A stretch of 64,000 nt of DNA from positions 620,001 to 684,000 of the forward strand of contig NZ_JADNYL010000001.1 of the NCBI RefSeq assembly GCF_017168195.1, written 5' to 3'. Position numbers and translations under genes: made by a program. Source of the stretch: Thalassotalea sp. G2M2-11 (GTDB lineage Bacteria; Pseudomonadota; Gammaproteobacteria; Enterobacterales; Alteromonadaceae). Shown piece by piece: positions 8,972-16,323 of this stretch (position 1 is its first letter; each line of letters opens with the position of its first letter). The notes below the pieces were generated by a model. The model was not told where the DNA came from, made no database searches, and was given only the letters and a program-made list of their open reading frames with translations.

Positions 8972-11248
8972 TTAATTGTTGAGAAAATAAGGGCGTTTGT
9001 AACCGAAGATACTAGCATTAAACATGTCGTTAGTACCTACAGGTTTTTGTTCGCCTCCTAGTCCTTTAATTACGAACTGTACCATGAAACCACTATCAAA
9101 TTCATCGCGGTTTTCATTAAAGTTCTGTTCATCTAAGTTTGAGTTGATGTGCCGGTGATAGGCAAAACGTAATGCCCAGCAGCAACTTTCATACTGAAAT
9201 CCAGCATAACTTTCTAAACTTCTTTTATTCTGTAAGTCTTGCGTAATACGTCCTACAAATTGCCAGTTGTGGTTGATGGCAAAGTTCGTCAGCAGTGATA
9301 CTTGTTCTAGACTCGTACCTGAGACATTGCGAGTATACCTATGGTTCAATTGAATTGATTGATTATTGTTAAAATAATAATCCAGAGAGCTTTGGCTCTT
9401 GTTGGTTTGGTTATCTTTGGTGTTATATTGAATATCACCGCTAAACTGCCATTGGCGGTTGATTTGCATAAAAATTTCACTTGCCAGAGCAGACTCATCG
9501 TTATTGCTTTGCCGGCTATTATTTAACAAGTTGTTTTCATTACTTAAGTAAACGATCCGGCCAATACTTAATCTAAAGGTTTCTTCACTGAGCGGATTGA
9601 GCACGCGACTGGTTAAACCCCAAGAATACTGATTAGCCTGGGCTATTCGATCCAAACCACTAAAGCGTTGATCTCTAAATAAACCATTATAATCGTCTTG
9701 TAATGGCGTGGTGTCGTATAGCCCTATCGCACTTTGATCTTCATCGGGAATATACAAATACTGCAATTGTGGTTCGAGTGTTTGGGTATAGGATTGTTGA
9801 AAAAGTGACATGGTGCGATCGAAATTGATACCACCATGAAAACGTACTTTAGGTAATGTACGAGAAACACTTTCTTTTAATTGGCTAAAAGCTTCAATTC
9901 GTTTTTGGTGATAGTTAGTTTGTAACAGTTTAAATTCTGAGTTTAAAAACCAAGCAGGGGTTGAATAGGGGAAAATAGCCCCTGCTTCGATATGGTAACG
10001 ATCTGCCTCGGGTAAATTGCGGTTGTCGCTGGTAAAACGGGTAAGTTCCGAGTAAATATCAAATTGCCCCTCTAACCAGGGAAGCGCTTGAAAGCTGCTA
10101 AATTCAATATGGGGTAATGTTTTGTAACTGGTGCGATGCTTACCCAGTACCTCAAAATCTTGTAACAGGACTTTTGCTTGCCAATTATCACTAAAATAAG
10201 CTAATTCACCAATCTGATACAGGTAGGCATCATTTGAGTTATATTGCTCACTGTTAATATCGACTAAATAGTTATCATCACTAATGGTGGTGTAGTCTAC
10301 ATATGCTCTAAAATTTTGCGAGAAGGTGCCAGTATGTTGGAAACGAGCAAGGTAGCGGGCATCATCATTTGCTTTGAGTTCATCATCTTTACTGAGGTAT
10401 TCAAAATTAATGCTCCCTTGTTGTAGGCCAGTTAAGTAGCGAAATTCAGTTAATAGTTGCATACCACGTTTTGACATATAACGTGGTGTTAGCGTGGCGT
10501 CCATATTTGGTGCGATATTCCAGTAATAGGGGGCTTCTATCATTAACCCTGAACGGTCTGAGGTTGAGATTTTAGGGTACAAAAAACCAGATTTACGCTC
10601 ATTATTGACCGGGAAAGAGAAATAAGGGATGTATAATACGGGGATATCAAACAAGCGAAACCTAGCATTATAGGCTTCGCCATAATTTTTGGCGGTTGAT
10701 ATATTGATTTCACTTGCTTGTAATTGCCAGTCCGGTATTTCACCGTAACATGTAGTAAAGCTGGAGTCTTTTAGGCTTAACGTGCCATCGGAAGTCACCG
10801 ATATCGAACCTGCCTGACCATGGCCAGGATTATTGGCCATCTGATAGGAAGCTTCTGACAAAACGGTTGACTGTTTAGCTTTACTTGCCTCTAACTGCGA
10901 TGCAAATATATCGACGCCTTGATTTTGAAAATGAATGTTGCCTTGGGCATTGATATACGAGGTTAGTCGATTGATTTCGATGTGATCGGCGAGCACCGTG
11001 TGTGCTTGTTTAAATAAAGTTACTGCGCCAGAAAACTGCGCATATTGATCTTTTTCAATAATGGAAGTATCTGAAATAATATTGATGGCATTGCTATGAA
11101 TATTTTGATCATTAACCCTGATATTTTTATAACTTGGAATAGGGCAACTAACTTCCTCTGTTTCAGAGGTGGGTATTTGCTGAGCAGTAGCATGGTAAGT
11201 TGTTAATGTGCCAATAAAAAATAATAGCGATATACGGAAAAAAGGCAT
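8972..11248 (-). CDS. lptD: LPS-assembly outer-membrane protein LptD
   Basis: Outer-membrane beta-barrel that inserts lipopolysaccharide into the outer leaflet together with LptE. A signal peptide of about 22 residues (ending near ATAQQ) precedes an OstA/LptA-like jellyroll (about 45-180), then the large barrel. Four cysteines occur in the positions expected for the two interdomain disulfides of LptD: one near residue 35, one in FTTCYGE, and the adjacent pair in ESCCWALRF near the C-terminus. The length of 758 is typical. It is first in the operon with surA and divergent from amgK-murU across 167 bp. Confidence 0.96.
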   Translation of the reverse strand: MPFFRISLLFFIGTLTTYHATAQQIPTSETEEVSCPIPSYKNIRVNDQNIHSNAINIISDTSIIEKDQYAQFSGAVTLFKQAHTVLADHIEINRLTSYINAQGNIHFQNQGVDIFASQLEASKAKQSTVLSEASYQMANNPGHGQAGSISVTSDGTLSLKDSSFTTCYGEIPDWQLQASEINISTAKNYGEAYNARFRLFDIPVLYIPYFSFPVNNERKSGFLYPKISTSDRSGLMIEAPYYWNIAPNMDATLTPRYMSKRGMQLLTEFRYLTGLQQGSINFEYLSKDDELKANDDARYLARFQHTGTFSQNFRAYVDYTTISDDNYLVDINSEQYNSNDAYLYQIGELAYFSDNWQAKVLLQDFEVLGKHRTSYKTLPHIEFSSFQALPWLEGQFDIYSELTRFTSDNRNLPEADRYHIEAGAIFPYSTPAWFLNSEFKLLQTNYHQKRIEAFSQLKESVSRTLPKVRFHGGINFDRTMSLFQQSYTQTLEPQLQYLYIPDEDQSAIGLYDTTPLQDDYNGLFRDQRFSGLDRIAQANQYSWGLTSRVLNPLSEETFRLSIGRIVYLSNENNLLNNSRQSNNDESALASEIFMQINRQWQFSGDIQYNTKDNQTNKSQSSLDYYFNNNQSIQLNHRYTRNVSGTSLEQVSLLTNFAINHNWQFVGRITQDLQNKRSLESYAGFQYESCCWALRFAYHRHINSNLDEQNFNENRDEFDSGFMVQFVIKGLGGEQKPVGTNDMFNASIFGYKRPYFLNN

Positions 11249-11415
11249 TAACTGTCCGGAAAATTAACATTGATTGTTAGCTGATCACTGCATCGAAAAC
11301 AGTAAAAAGCGCGCAGTCGATTATTTTAACGTTAAACTCGCTAATAATATAGCAATTTTCTTTGTCATGCGAATTGGTTATATTGGCACTTTATTTTGGC
11401 TTAGAGTAGTAGTTT

Positions 11416-12420
11416 TTGAAAGAGAACAGAAAGCAACAATTACATCAGTGGTTAGCGAGGCAATTTTCGACTGATGGGATTAACTTAAGTAATATGACTG
11501 GCGATGCTGGATTTAGACGATATTTTCGCTTTATGGTGGCAAACCAATCTTATATTGCCGTCGATGCACCTACCGACAAGTGTAATAATAATGCCTTTGT
11601 TGATATTGCTTATCGTTTACAGAATGCTGGTATTAATGTGCCAACCATCGTTGCCAGTGATTTAGCTCGCGGTTTTTTATGCTTATCTGATCTCGGTGAT
11701 CAATTGTTGACTCAGCTATTAACCCCACAATCGATGGAGCATTATTATCAACAAGCGATTGAACTATTACCAAGTATTGCTCAGGTATCGACCGAACAAT
11801 TACCACTTTATGATCAAACATTGATACAAACCGAGCTTGAAATATTTCCGCAGTGGTTATTAAAAGAGCATTTGGCTTTACAATTAACCAATGAGCAACA
11901 AGTGCAATTACAACAGTGTTTCGACATCCTAATTGATAATGCCCTTAGTCAACCTAACGTGTTTATGCATCGGGATTTTCATAGTCGTAATATTATGCAA
12001 CAAGCAGGGAAGTTAGCGGTAATTGACTTTCAAGATGCGGTTGTAGGCCCTATTAGTTATGACATTGTCTCGTTATTGCGAGACTGTTATATCAAATGGC
12101 CCAGAAAACAGGTAAAGCTGTTATTAGATCATTACATTGATTTAATGGAAAGTGCAGGCTTAGTGGAAAAATATGATCGCCAGTTATGGCAGCGTTGGTT
12201 TGATCTGATGGGGTTACAACGACATATCAAAGCATCAGGAATTTTTGCTCGTTTATTTCATCGAGATAAAAAACCAGGATATCTGGCAGATATTCCATTG
12301 ACTTTGTCTTATATTGTCGAGGTCAGCGCTGATTATCCGCAACTTTGCTTTTTGCATCATTTAGTTAAAAATGAGGTGCTAGCTAAACTTAACTTGCAGC
12401 AATTGGAGGCAGTCAGTTGA
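11416..12420 (+). CDS. amgK: Anomeric MurNAc/GlcNAc kinase AmgK (phosphotransferase family)
   Basis: Predicted to phosphorylate the anomeric carbon of MurNAc (and GlcNAc) in the MurU peptidoglycan-recycling shunt that bypasses MurA and hence fosfomycin. The aminoglycoside phosphotransferase/choline kinase fold is shown by the catalytic loop MHRDFHSRNIM and the metal-binding VIDFQDAVVGP. The TTG start at 11416 begins the conserved N-terminus; no ATG is nearby. Pairing with murU and divergent placement from lptD are the same as in Pseudomonas, which supports AmgK over a generic phosphotransferase. The stop overlaps the murU start. Confidence 0.88.
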   Translation: MKENRKQQLHQWLARQFSTDGINLSNMTGDAGFRRYFRFMVANQSYIAVDAPTDKCNNNAFVDIAYRLQNAGINVPTIVASDLARGFLCLSDLGDQLLTQLLTPQSMEHYYQQAIELLPSIAQVSTEQLPLYDQTLIQTELEIFPQWLLKEHLALQLTNEQQVQLQQCFDILIDNALSQPNVFMHRDFHSRNIMQQAGKLAVIDFQDAVVGPISYDIVSLLRDCYIKWPRKQVKLLLDHYIDLMESAGLVEKYDRQLWQRWFDLMGLQRHIKASGIFARLFHRDKKPGYLADIPLTLSYIVEVSADYPQLCFLHHLVKNEVLAKLNLQQLEAVS

Positions 12421-13133
12421 AAGCTATGATCTTAGCAGCAGGTCGTGGTGAACGTATGCGTCCGTTAACGGATGAACTTCCTAAACCTTTGTTGAAAGTG
12501 GCAGGAAAACCTTTAATTGAACATCATTTAATTAAGTTGCAAAAAATTGGCGTCACTGACGTAGTGATCAATCTTGCTTGGTTAGGTGAAAAAATAGAGG
12601 ATTATCTACAAGACGGCCGTCGTTTTGGTTTAACGATTCATTACAGTTGGGAATCAGGCGGCGCACTTGAAACCGCTGGCGGAATAATCAAAGCCTTGCC
12701 ATTGTTAATGGAAGGTGAAAGTGATGTAGATCAACCCTTTTTGGTCATTAATGGTGATATCTTTATTGATTATGATTTTACTCATTTGCCAATATTGGCG
12801 GCAGAGACATTGGCGCACTTATGGCTAGTGGATAACCCACCGCATCATTTGGCCGGTGATTTTGCCTTGCAAGGACAACAGTTAGTTAGCAAAGAGACGT
12901 CTATATCCCAGACAAGTTATACTTTTAGTGGTATTGGCTTATATCGTCGCTCATTTTTTTCTGAGTTTTTATCTAAAAAAGTGGTGGCACTGGCGCCATT
13001 GATTCGTGCTGCAATGAGCAAAGGAGCTGTTTCAGGTACTAAATTAACTGGGTTATGGACAGATGTAGGGACACCAGCACGTTTTCAACAAATCAATCAA
13101 CAATTAGCTATGCAGGCGAGGACAACGAGTTAA
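12417..13133 (+). CDS. murU: N-acetylmuramate alpha-1-phosphate uridylyltransferase MurU
   Basis: Converts MurNAc-1-P to UDP-MurNAc, the second step of the cell-wall recycling shunt. It is a sugar nucleotidyltransferase: the signature AAGRGERMRPLTDELPKPLL is at the N-terminus, the GGALETAGG segment contacts the base, and VINGDIFIDYDF carries the metal-binding Asp. The start is TTG at 12417, overlapping the amgK TGA, with GGAGG at 12405-12409 as a well-spaced ribosome binding site. Its stop overlaps the djlA ATG. The E. coli RfbA/GlmU families are longer; 238 residues fits MurU. Confidence 0.9.
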   Translation: MKAMILAAGRGERMRPLTDELPKPLLKVAGKPLIEHHLIKLQKIGVTDVVINLAWLGEKIEDYLQDGRRFGLTIHYSWESGGALETAGGIIKALPLLMEGESDVDQPFLVINGDIFIDYDFTHLPILAAETLAHLWLVDNPPHHLAGDFALQGQQLVSKETSISQTSYTFSGIGLYRRSFFSEFLSKKVVALAPLIRAAMSKGAVSGTKLTGLWTDVGTPARFQQINQQLAMQARTTS

Positions 13134-13930
13134 TGAAAATATGGGGCAAGGTCTTAGGGTTTTTATTTGGTTTTATGTTAAGTAAAAACCTGTTCGGTGC
13201 ATTATTAGGCCTATGGTTAGGTCATCGGTTTGATAAAGGTGTGGGTTTCGATTTTGAGGGCTTATCGCGCCAGACCGATGAAAGCCGCCAAGCGGCATTT
13301 TTTTATAGCACATTTGCCACCATGGGATTTATTGCTAAAGCCAATGGGCGTGTCACGGAACATGAAATTGCTTTTGCATCGGCTTATATGGATAAGCTTG
13401 GTTTACATTCAGATATGCGTCAACAGGCGCAAGATGCGTTTCGTGAAGGCAAAATGGCAGGCTTTCCTGTTGAGGAGCATTTAACTAAATTCAAGCGTCT
13501 TTGTATCAATCGCCAAGATTTACTGCTGTTGTTTTTGGAGATTCAAATTCAGGTGGCATTTGCTGATGGTAGTTTAGATAAAGAAGAACGTCAGGCGCTT
13601 CATCGAGTTGCCAAAGTACTTGGTTTATCCAGTGCTGAATTAGATCGTTTACTCGAAATGATCATCGCTGGGGCTAATTTTCATCAGCAATCGGGGGCGG
13701 CTCACCAGCAAACTAGTCCTCAACAACTGGAAAATGCTTATAAATTATTGGGTGTTAGTCAAAATGCCAATGAGAAAGAGATCAAAAAAGCGTATCGAAA
13801 ATTAATGGCGCAGCATCACCCTGATAAACTAGTGGCGAAAGGACTTCCTCCGGAAATGATGGATGTTGCTAAACAGAAAGCGCAAGACATTCAAGCAGCA
13901 TATGAAATGATCCAAGCGCAAAAGACATAG
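13133..13930 (+). CDS. djlA: Co-chaperone DjlA (membrane J-domain protein)
   Basis: Type III transmembrane DnaJ-like co-chaperone that stimulates DnaK. The N-terminus is a single glycine-rich transmembrane segment (about residues 6-30), followed by a TerB-like helical domain (about 55-175) and a C-terminal J domain (about 200-265) with the essential HPD motif in MAQHHPDKL. The frame is open upstream to 13055, but the ATG at 13133 fits best: it overlaps the murU stop (TAATG) and places the membrane segment at the N-terminus as in E. coli DjlA. In E. coli the gene also lies next to lptD. Confidence 0.94.
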   Translation: MKIWGKVLGFLFGFMLSKNLFGALLGLWLGHRFDKGVGFDFEGLSRQTDESRQAAFFYSTFATMGFIAKANGRVTEHEIAFASAYMDKLGLHSDMRQQAQDAFREGKMAGFPVEEHLTKFKRLCINRQDLLLLFLEIQIQVAFADGSLDKEERQALHRVAKVLGLSSAELDRLLEMIIAGANFHQQSGAAHQQTSPQQLENAYKLLGVSQNANEKEIKKAYRKLMAQHHPDKLVAKGLPPEMMDVAKQKAQDIQAAYEMIQAQKT

Positions 13931-14004
13931 CACTTCATCGCATATTTGTTATTATTTGGTTAACTTTTCAGTAATGTGACTGAAATTTAACGCAAGGAAT
14001 GAAC

Positions 14005-14553
14005 ATGAAAAAACTAATTACTTTGATCATGATGTTGTTTTTATCTTTTAATGTATTTGCGGATAAACAGGCTGATCGCCAAGAAATATTGGATATGCGC
14101 AAAGAAGTACTCGCCAAACTTTATAAAGAAGAGCCAAATGCAAGAAATGAAATTAAAGACGCTAAAGGCTATGCGGTTTTTTCTAATATTGGTGTGAATT
14201 TGATCTTTCTCTCTGCTGGTGGTGGTAGTGGTGTTGTTCATGATAATAGTACCGGAAAAAACACTTACATGAACATGGCATCTGCAGGAGTGGGTGTTGG
14301 TCTGGGAGTGAAAGATTTTAGTGCCGTATTTATTTTTCATACCAAAGAAGCGTTAAATCGCTTTATTAAATATGGCTGGGATTTTTCTGGTCAAGCGGAT
14401 GTTGCAGCTAAATCAGGTAAAAAAGGTGCTGAAGGCAGTGCCGCTGGCACGATTGTCAATGGCGTGTCTATTTATCAAATGACTGAAACTGGCTTGGCAT
14501 TACAAGCAACATTACAAGGAACCAAGTACTGGGTCGACAGTGATCTAAACTAG
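14005..14553 (+). CDS. SYLF/YSC84-domain exported protein
   Basis: A 182-residue secreted protein of the lipid-binding SYLF (YSC84) family. A signal peptide is clear (KKLITLIMMLFLSFNVFA). The mature part has the family pattern: AKGYAVFSNIG, a glycine-rich SAGGGSGVV stretch, then TYMNMASAGVGVGLGVKDF and a closing GVSIYQMTETGLALQATLQGTKYW. I chose the ATG at 14005 over one at 13999 because AAGGA at 13994-13998 is then six bases upstream; the earlier ATG would abut it. The cellular role in bacteria is poorly known; eukaryotic members bind phosphoinositides. It is a single gene between djlA and a shared terminator hairpin. Confidence 0.85.
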   Translation: MKKLITLIMMLFLSFNVFADKQADRQEILDMRKEVLAKLYKEEPNARNEIKDAKGYAVFSNIGVNLIFLSAGGGSGVVHDNSTGKNTYMNMASAGVGVGLGVKDFSAVFIFHTKEALNRFIKYGWDFSGQADVAAKSGKKGAEGSAAGTIVNGVSIYQMTETGLALQATLQGTKYWVDSDLN

Positions 14554-14586
14554 TGAGAATTTGGGTAGTGATGCCTGTCAGTATTC

Positions 14587-14628
14587 TTGATTGGTGGTAT
14601 TGGCTTGATTGCTGATATTACCAACCAA
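14587..14628. terminator. Hairpin between convergent genes
   Basis: An 18-bp stem (14587-14604 with 14611-14628, one mismatch and four G-U pairs) with a 6-nt loop lies after the SYLF gene and overlaps the stop codon of the convergent DUF3530 gene. A short T-run (GATTTTA) follows on the plus strand. Confidence 0.55.
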
Positions 14629-15574
14629 GTGATTTTAACCATCCGTTAATCGTTTTAGTTAATGCTGTTTCTGGGTAATATCCCGTGTGGGTATTAAACA
14701 ATTCTTTTTGTCGATAATACGACTTTAATTCCTTATTGACGTACTTTTTGCGTAATGCCACTGATGATTTTATCAACCGTTGATCGGTTCGAAGATACAG
14801 ATCTAGTACTGGCAGGTCAGTTTGTGCTAAATGTTCAGCACTTTGCTGGTTAGTGTGAGCATCATCGATATAAGCGCTTAATATCACTAGTGCATTAGGT
14901 GGCTCGGTGAGTTGTTGTTGATATTGAGTAAGTAATAATGCGCCATGGCGTCCTTCAGCAACCATGACAATGATGCCGGGATAATTTTTTGCTTTTTCGG
15001 TGATGGCTGTCAGTATTTTTGCCAATTGCTCATTATATTGTGTGATTGTTTTGCTGTTTTCTTCATTGCGCTGATTAAGCGGCTGCGCTGTTGAAGGATA
15101 TGCAGCAGGCTTTGGTGTTGGTTGTATACTGATCGTTGTCCAGCCGTGTTGTGGCATGCTTTGACGTAAATAATTGATTGCTTTGGGACTGGTGGCGCTT
15201 TGTTGCCAATCAGCAAGTAATACCATGACTCCCTTACTATTGCTGGTAGCATTGGTTTCGATTAATGAAATATGTTGCTCTGGCCCAACAAGAATCGGCT
15301 CAATCAGTTGCTCATCAAGGTAATGGTTAATATCTGATATTTGTAATTCAGTGGGATCTAGCGGAGGCGCAATCTTCATATCGCTGCGCTTAACATCAGG
15401 GGCTGTCTCGCGATTTTCTTCTGTTTTTTTATCGTCAGCAGGTTTTTTTTGTTCAGTGCTTGGTTTGTTTGATTGGGGCTGTTCGTCTTGCATCGTCGCA
15501 AATACTTGATTATTGCTGGCGATAAAAACAAGCAATACTACGCCATTAACAAGCAACCGTGAAAATTTACCCAT
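14618..15574 (-). CDS. DUF3530 family exported protein
   Basis: A 318-residue protein with an N-terminal signal peptide (about residues 8-26, ending VFA), a Lys/Glu/Pro-rich low-complexity linker (about 28-65) and a C-terminal alpha/beta-hydrolase-like domain. GVMVLLADWQQS resembles a first hydrolase strand and IIVMVAEGRHGALLL sits where a nucleophile elbow would be. The usual G-x-S-x-G is replaced by E-G-R-H-G, so classic serine-hydrolase activity is doubtful. This pattern matches the DUF3530 family of Alteromonadales. The true function is unknown. The gene is convergent with the SYLF gene and upstream of, but in the same direction as, nothing obviously related. Confidence 0.75.
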   Translation of the reverse strand: MGKFSRLLVNGVVLLVFIASNNQVFATMQDEQPQSNKPSTEQKKPADDKKTEENRETAPDVKRSDMKIAPPLDPTELQISDINHYLDEQLIEPILVGPEQHISLIETNATSNSKGVMVLLADWQQSATSPKAINYLRQSMPQHGWTTISIQPTPKPAAYPSTAQPLNQRNEENSKTITQYNEQLAKILTAITEKAKNYPGIIVMVAEGRHGALLLTQYQQQLTEPPNALVILSAYIDDAHTNQQSAEHLAQTDLPVLDLYLRTDQRLIKSSVALRKKYVNKELKSYYRQKELFNTHTGYYPETALTKTINGWLKSLGW

Positions 15575-15639
15575 GCACTTTCCTTAAAAATTAAGACAAT
15601 AAACTGCGCTTATTCTGCATTATCTAATAGTAAATACAA

Positions 15640-16308
15640 TTAGCTGAACGGGCAAGGTGCTTCAAAAGTTAACGTTTGCTCAGAAACGGGATGACTGATC
15701 TGTAACCATTTGGCATGCAGTTGTAATCGAGGACTTTCTGTTAATGCCTTATCATGGGCATAGAGTCTATCACCTAAAATAGGATGACCTAAGGCAAGCA
15801 TATGCACCCTAAGTTGATGAGAACGTCCAGTAATAGGGAGCAGTTCAACAAAGGTGCTGTTTTCTGAGTAAGATAATACATGATAATGGGTTTTAGCTTG
15901 TTTACCATTTTCATGATCGACTTTTTGTTTTGGTCGATTCGGCCAGTCACAGATCAAGGGGAGATCAATCGTTCCGTCCTGTTCCTGTACGTGGCCATAG
16001 ACGCGTGCGAGGTATTGTTTTTGTGTTTTTCGCTGTTCAAATTGGCGACTAATATGAACATGGGCTGCTTTGTTTAACGCCATTAATATTATCCCTGAGG
16101 TCGCCATATCAAGCCTGTGCACTATGGTTGCACTGGGAAGTACGCGTTGTACCCGAGTTTGTAAACAATCGCGATGTTCAGTTAAACGACCGGGTACAGT
16201 TAATAAGCCACTGGGTTTGTTAAGTACCACGATATCCTTATCTCGATAAACAATATCAAGATAAGGTGATAAAGGTGGTCGGTAAATGAAGTCAGGGTTA
16301 GCACTCAT
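15640..16308 (-). CDS. rluA: Pseudouridine synthase RluA (23S U746 / tRNA U32)
   Basis: Isomerises uridine to pseudouridine in 23S rRNA and tRNA. The catalytic-Asp motif HRLDMATSGI is intact, preceded by VVLNKPSGLLTVPGR and followed by KQYLARVYG and the C-terminal GRSHQLRVHMLALGHPILGDRLY. There is no S4 domain, and the short 222-residue length fits RluA rather than RluC or RluD. It lies 15 bp downstream of rapA in the same direction, the same neighbourhood as in E. coli. Confidence 0.94.
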   Translation of the reverse strand: MSANPDFIYRPPLSPYLDIVYRDKDIVVLNKPSGLLTVPGRLTEHRDCLQTRVQRVLPSATIVHRLDMATSGIILMALNKAAHVHISRQFEQRKTQKQYLARVYGHVQEQDGTIDLPLICDWPNRPKQKVDHENGKQAKTHYHVLSYSENSTFVELLPITGRSHQLRVHMLALGHPILGDRLYAHDKALTESPRLQLHAKWLQISHPVSEQTLTFEAPCPFS

Positions 16309-16323
16309 GGTATTTACTGATCG

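Noticed and set aside
13055-13132. Longer N-terminus for DjlA
   Set aside because: It overlaps the murU coding region and would place the membrane segment away from the N-terminus; ATG 13133 overlaps the murU stop.
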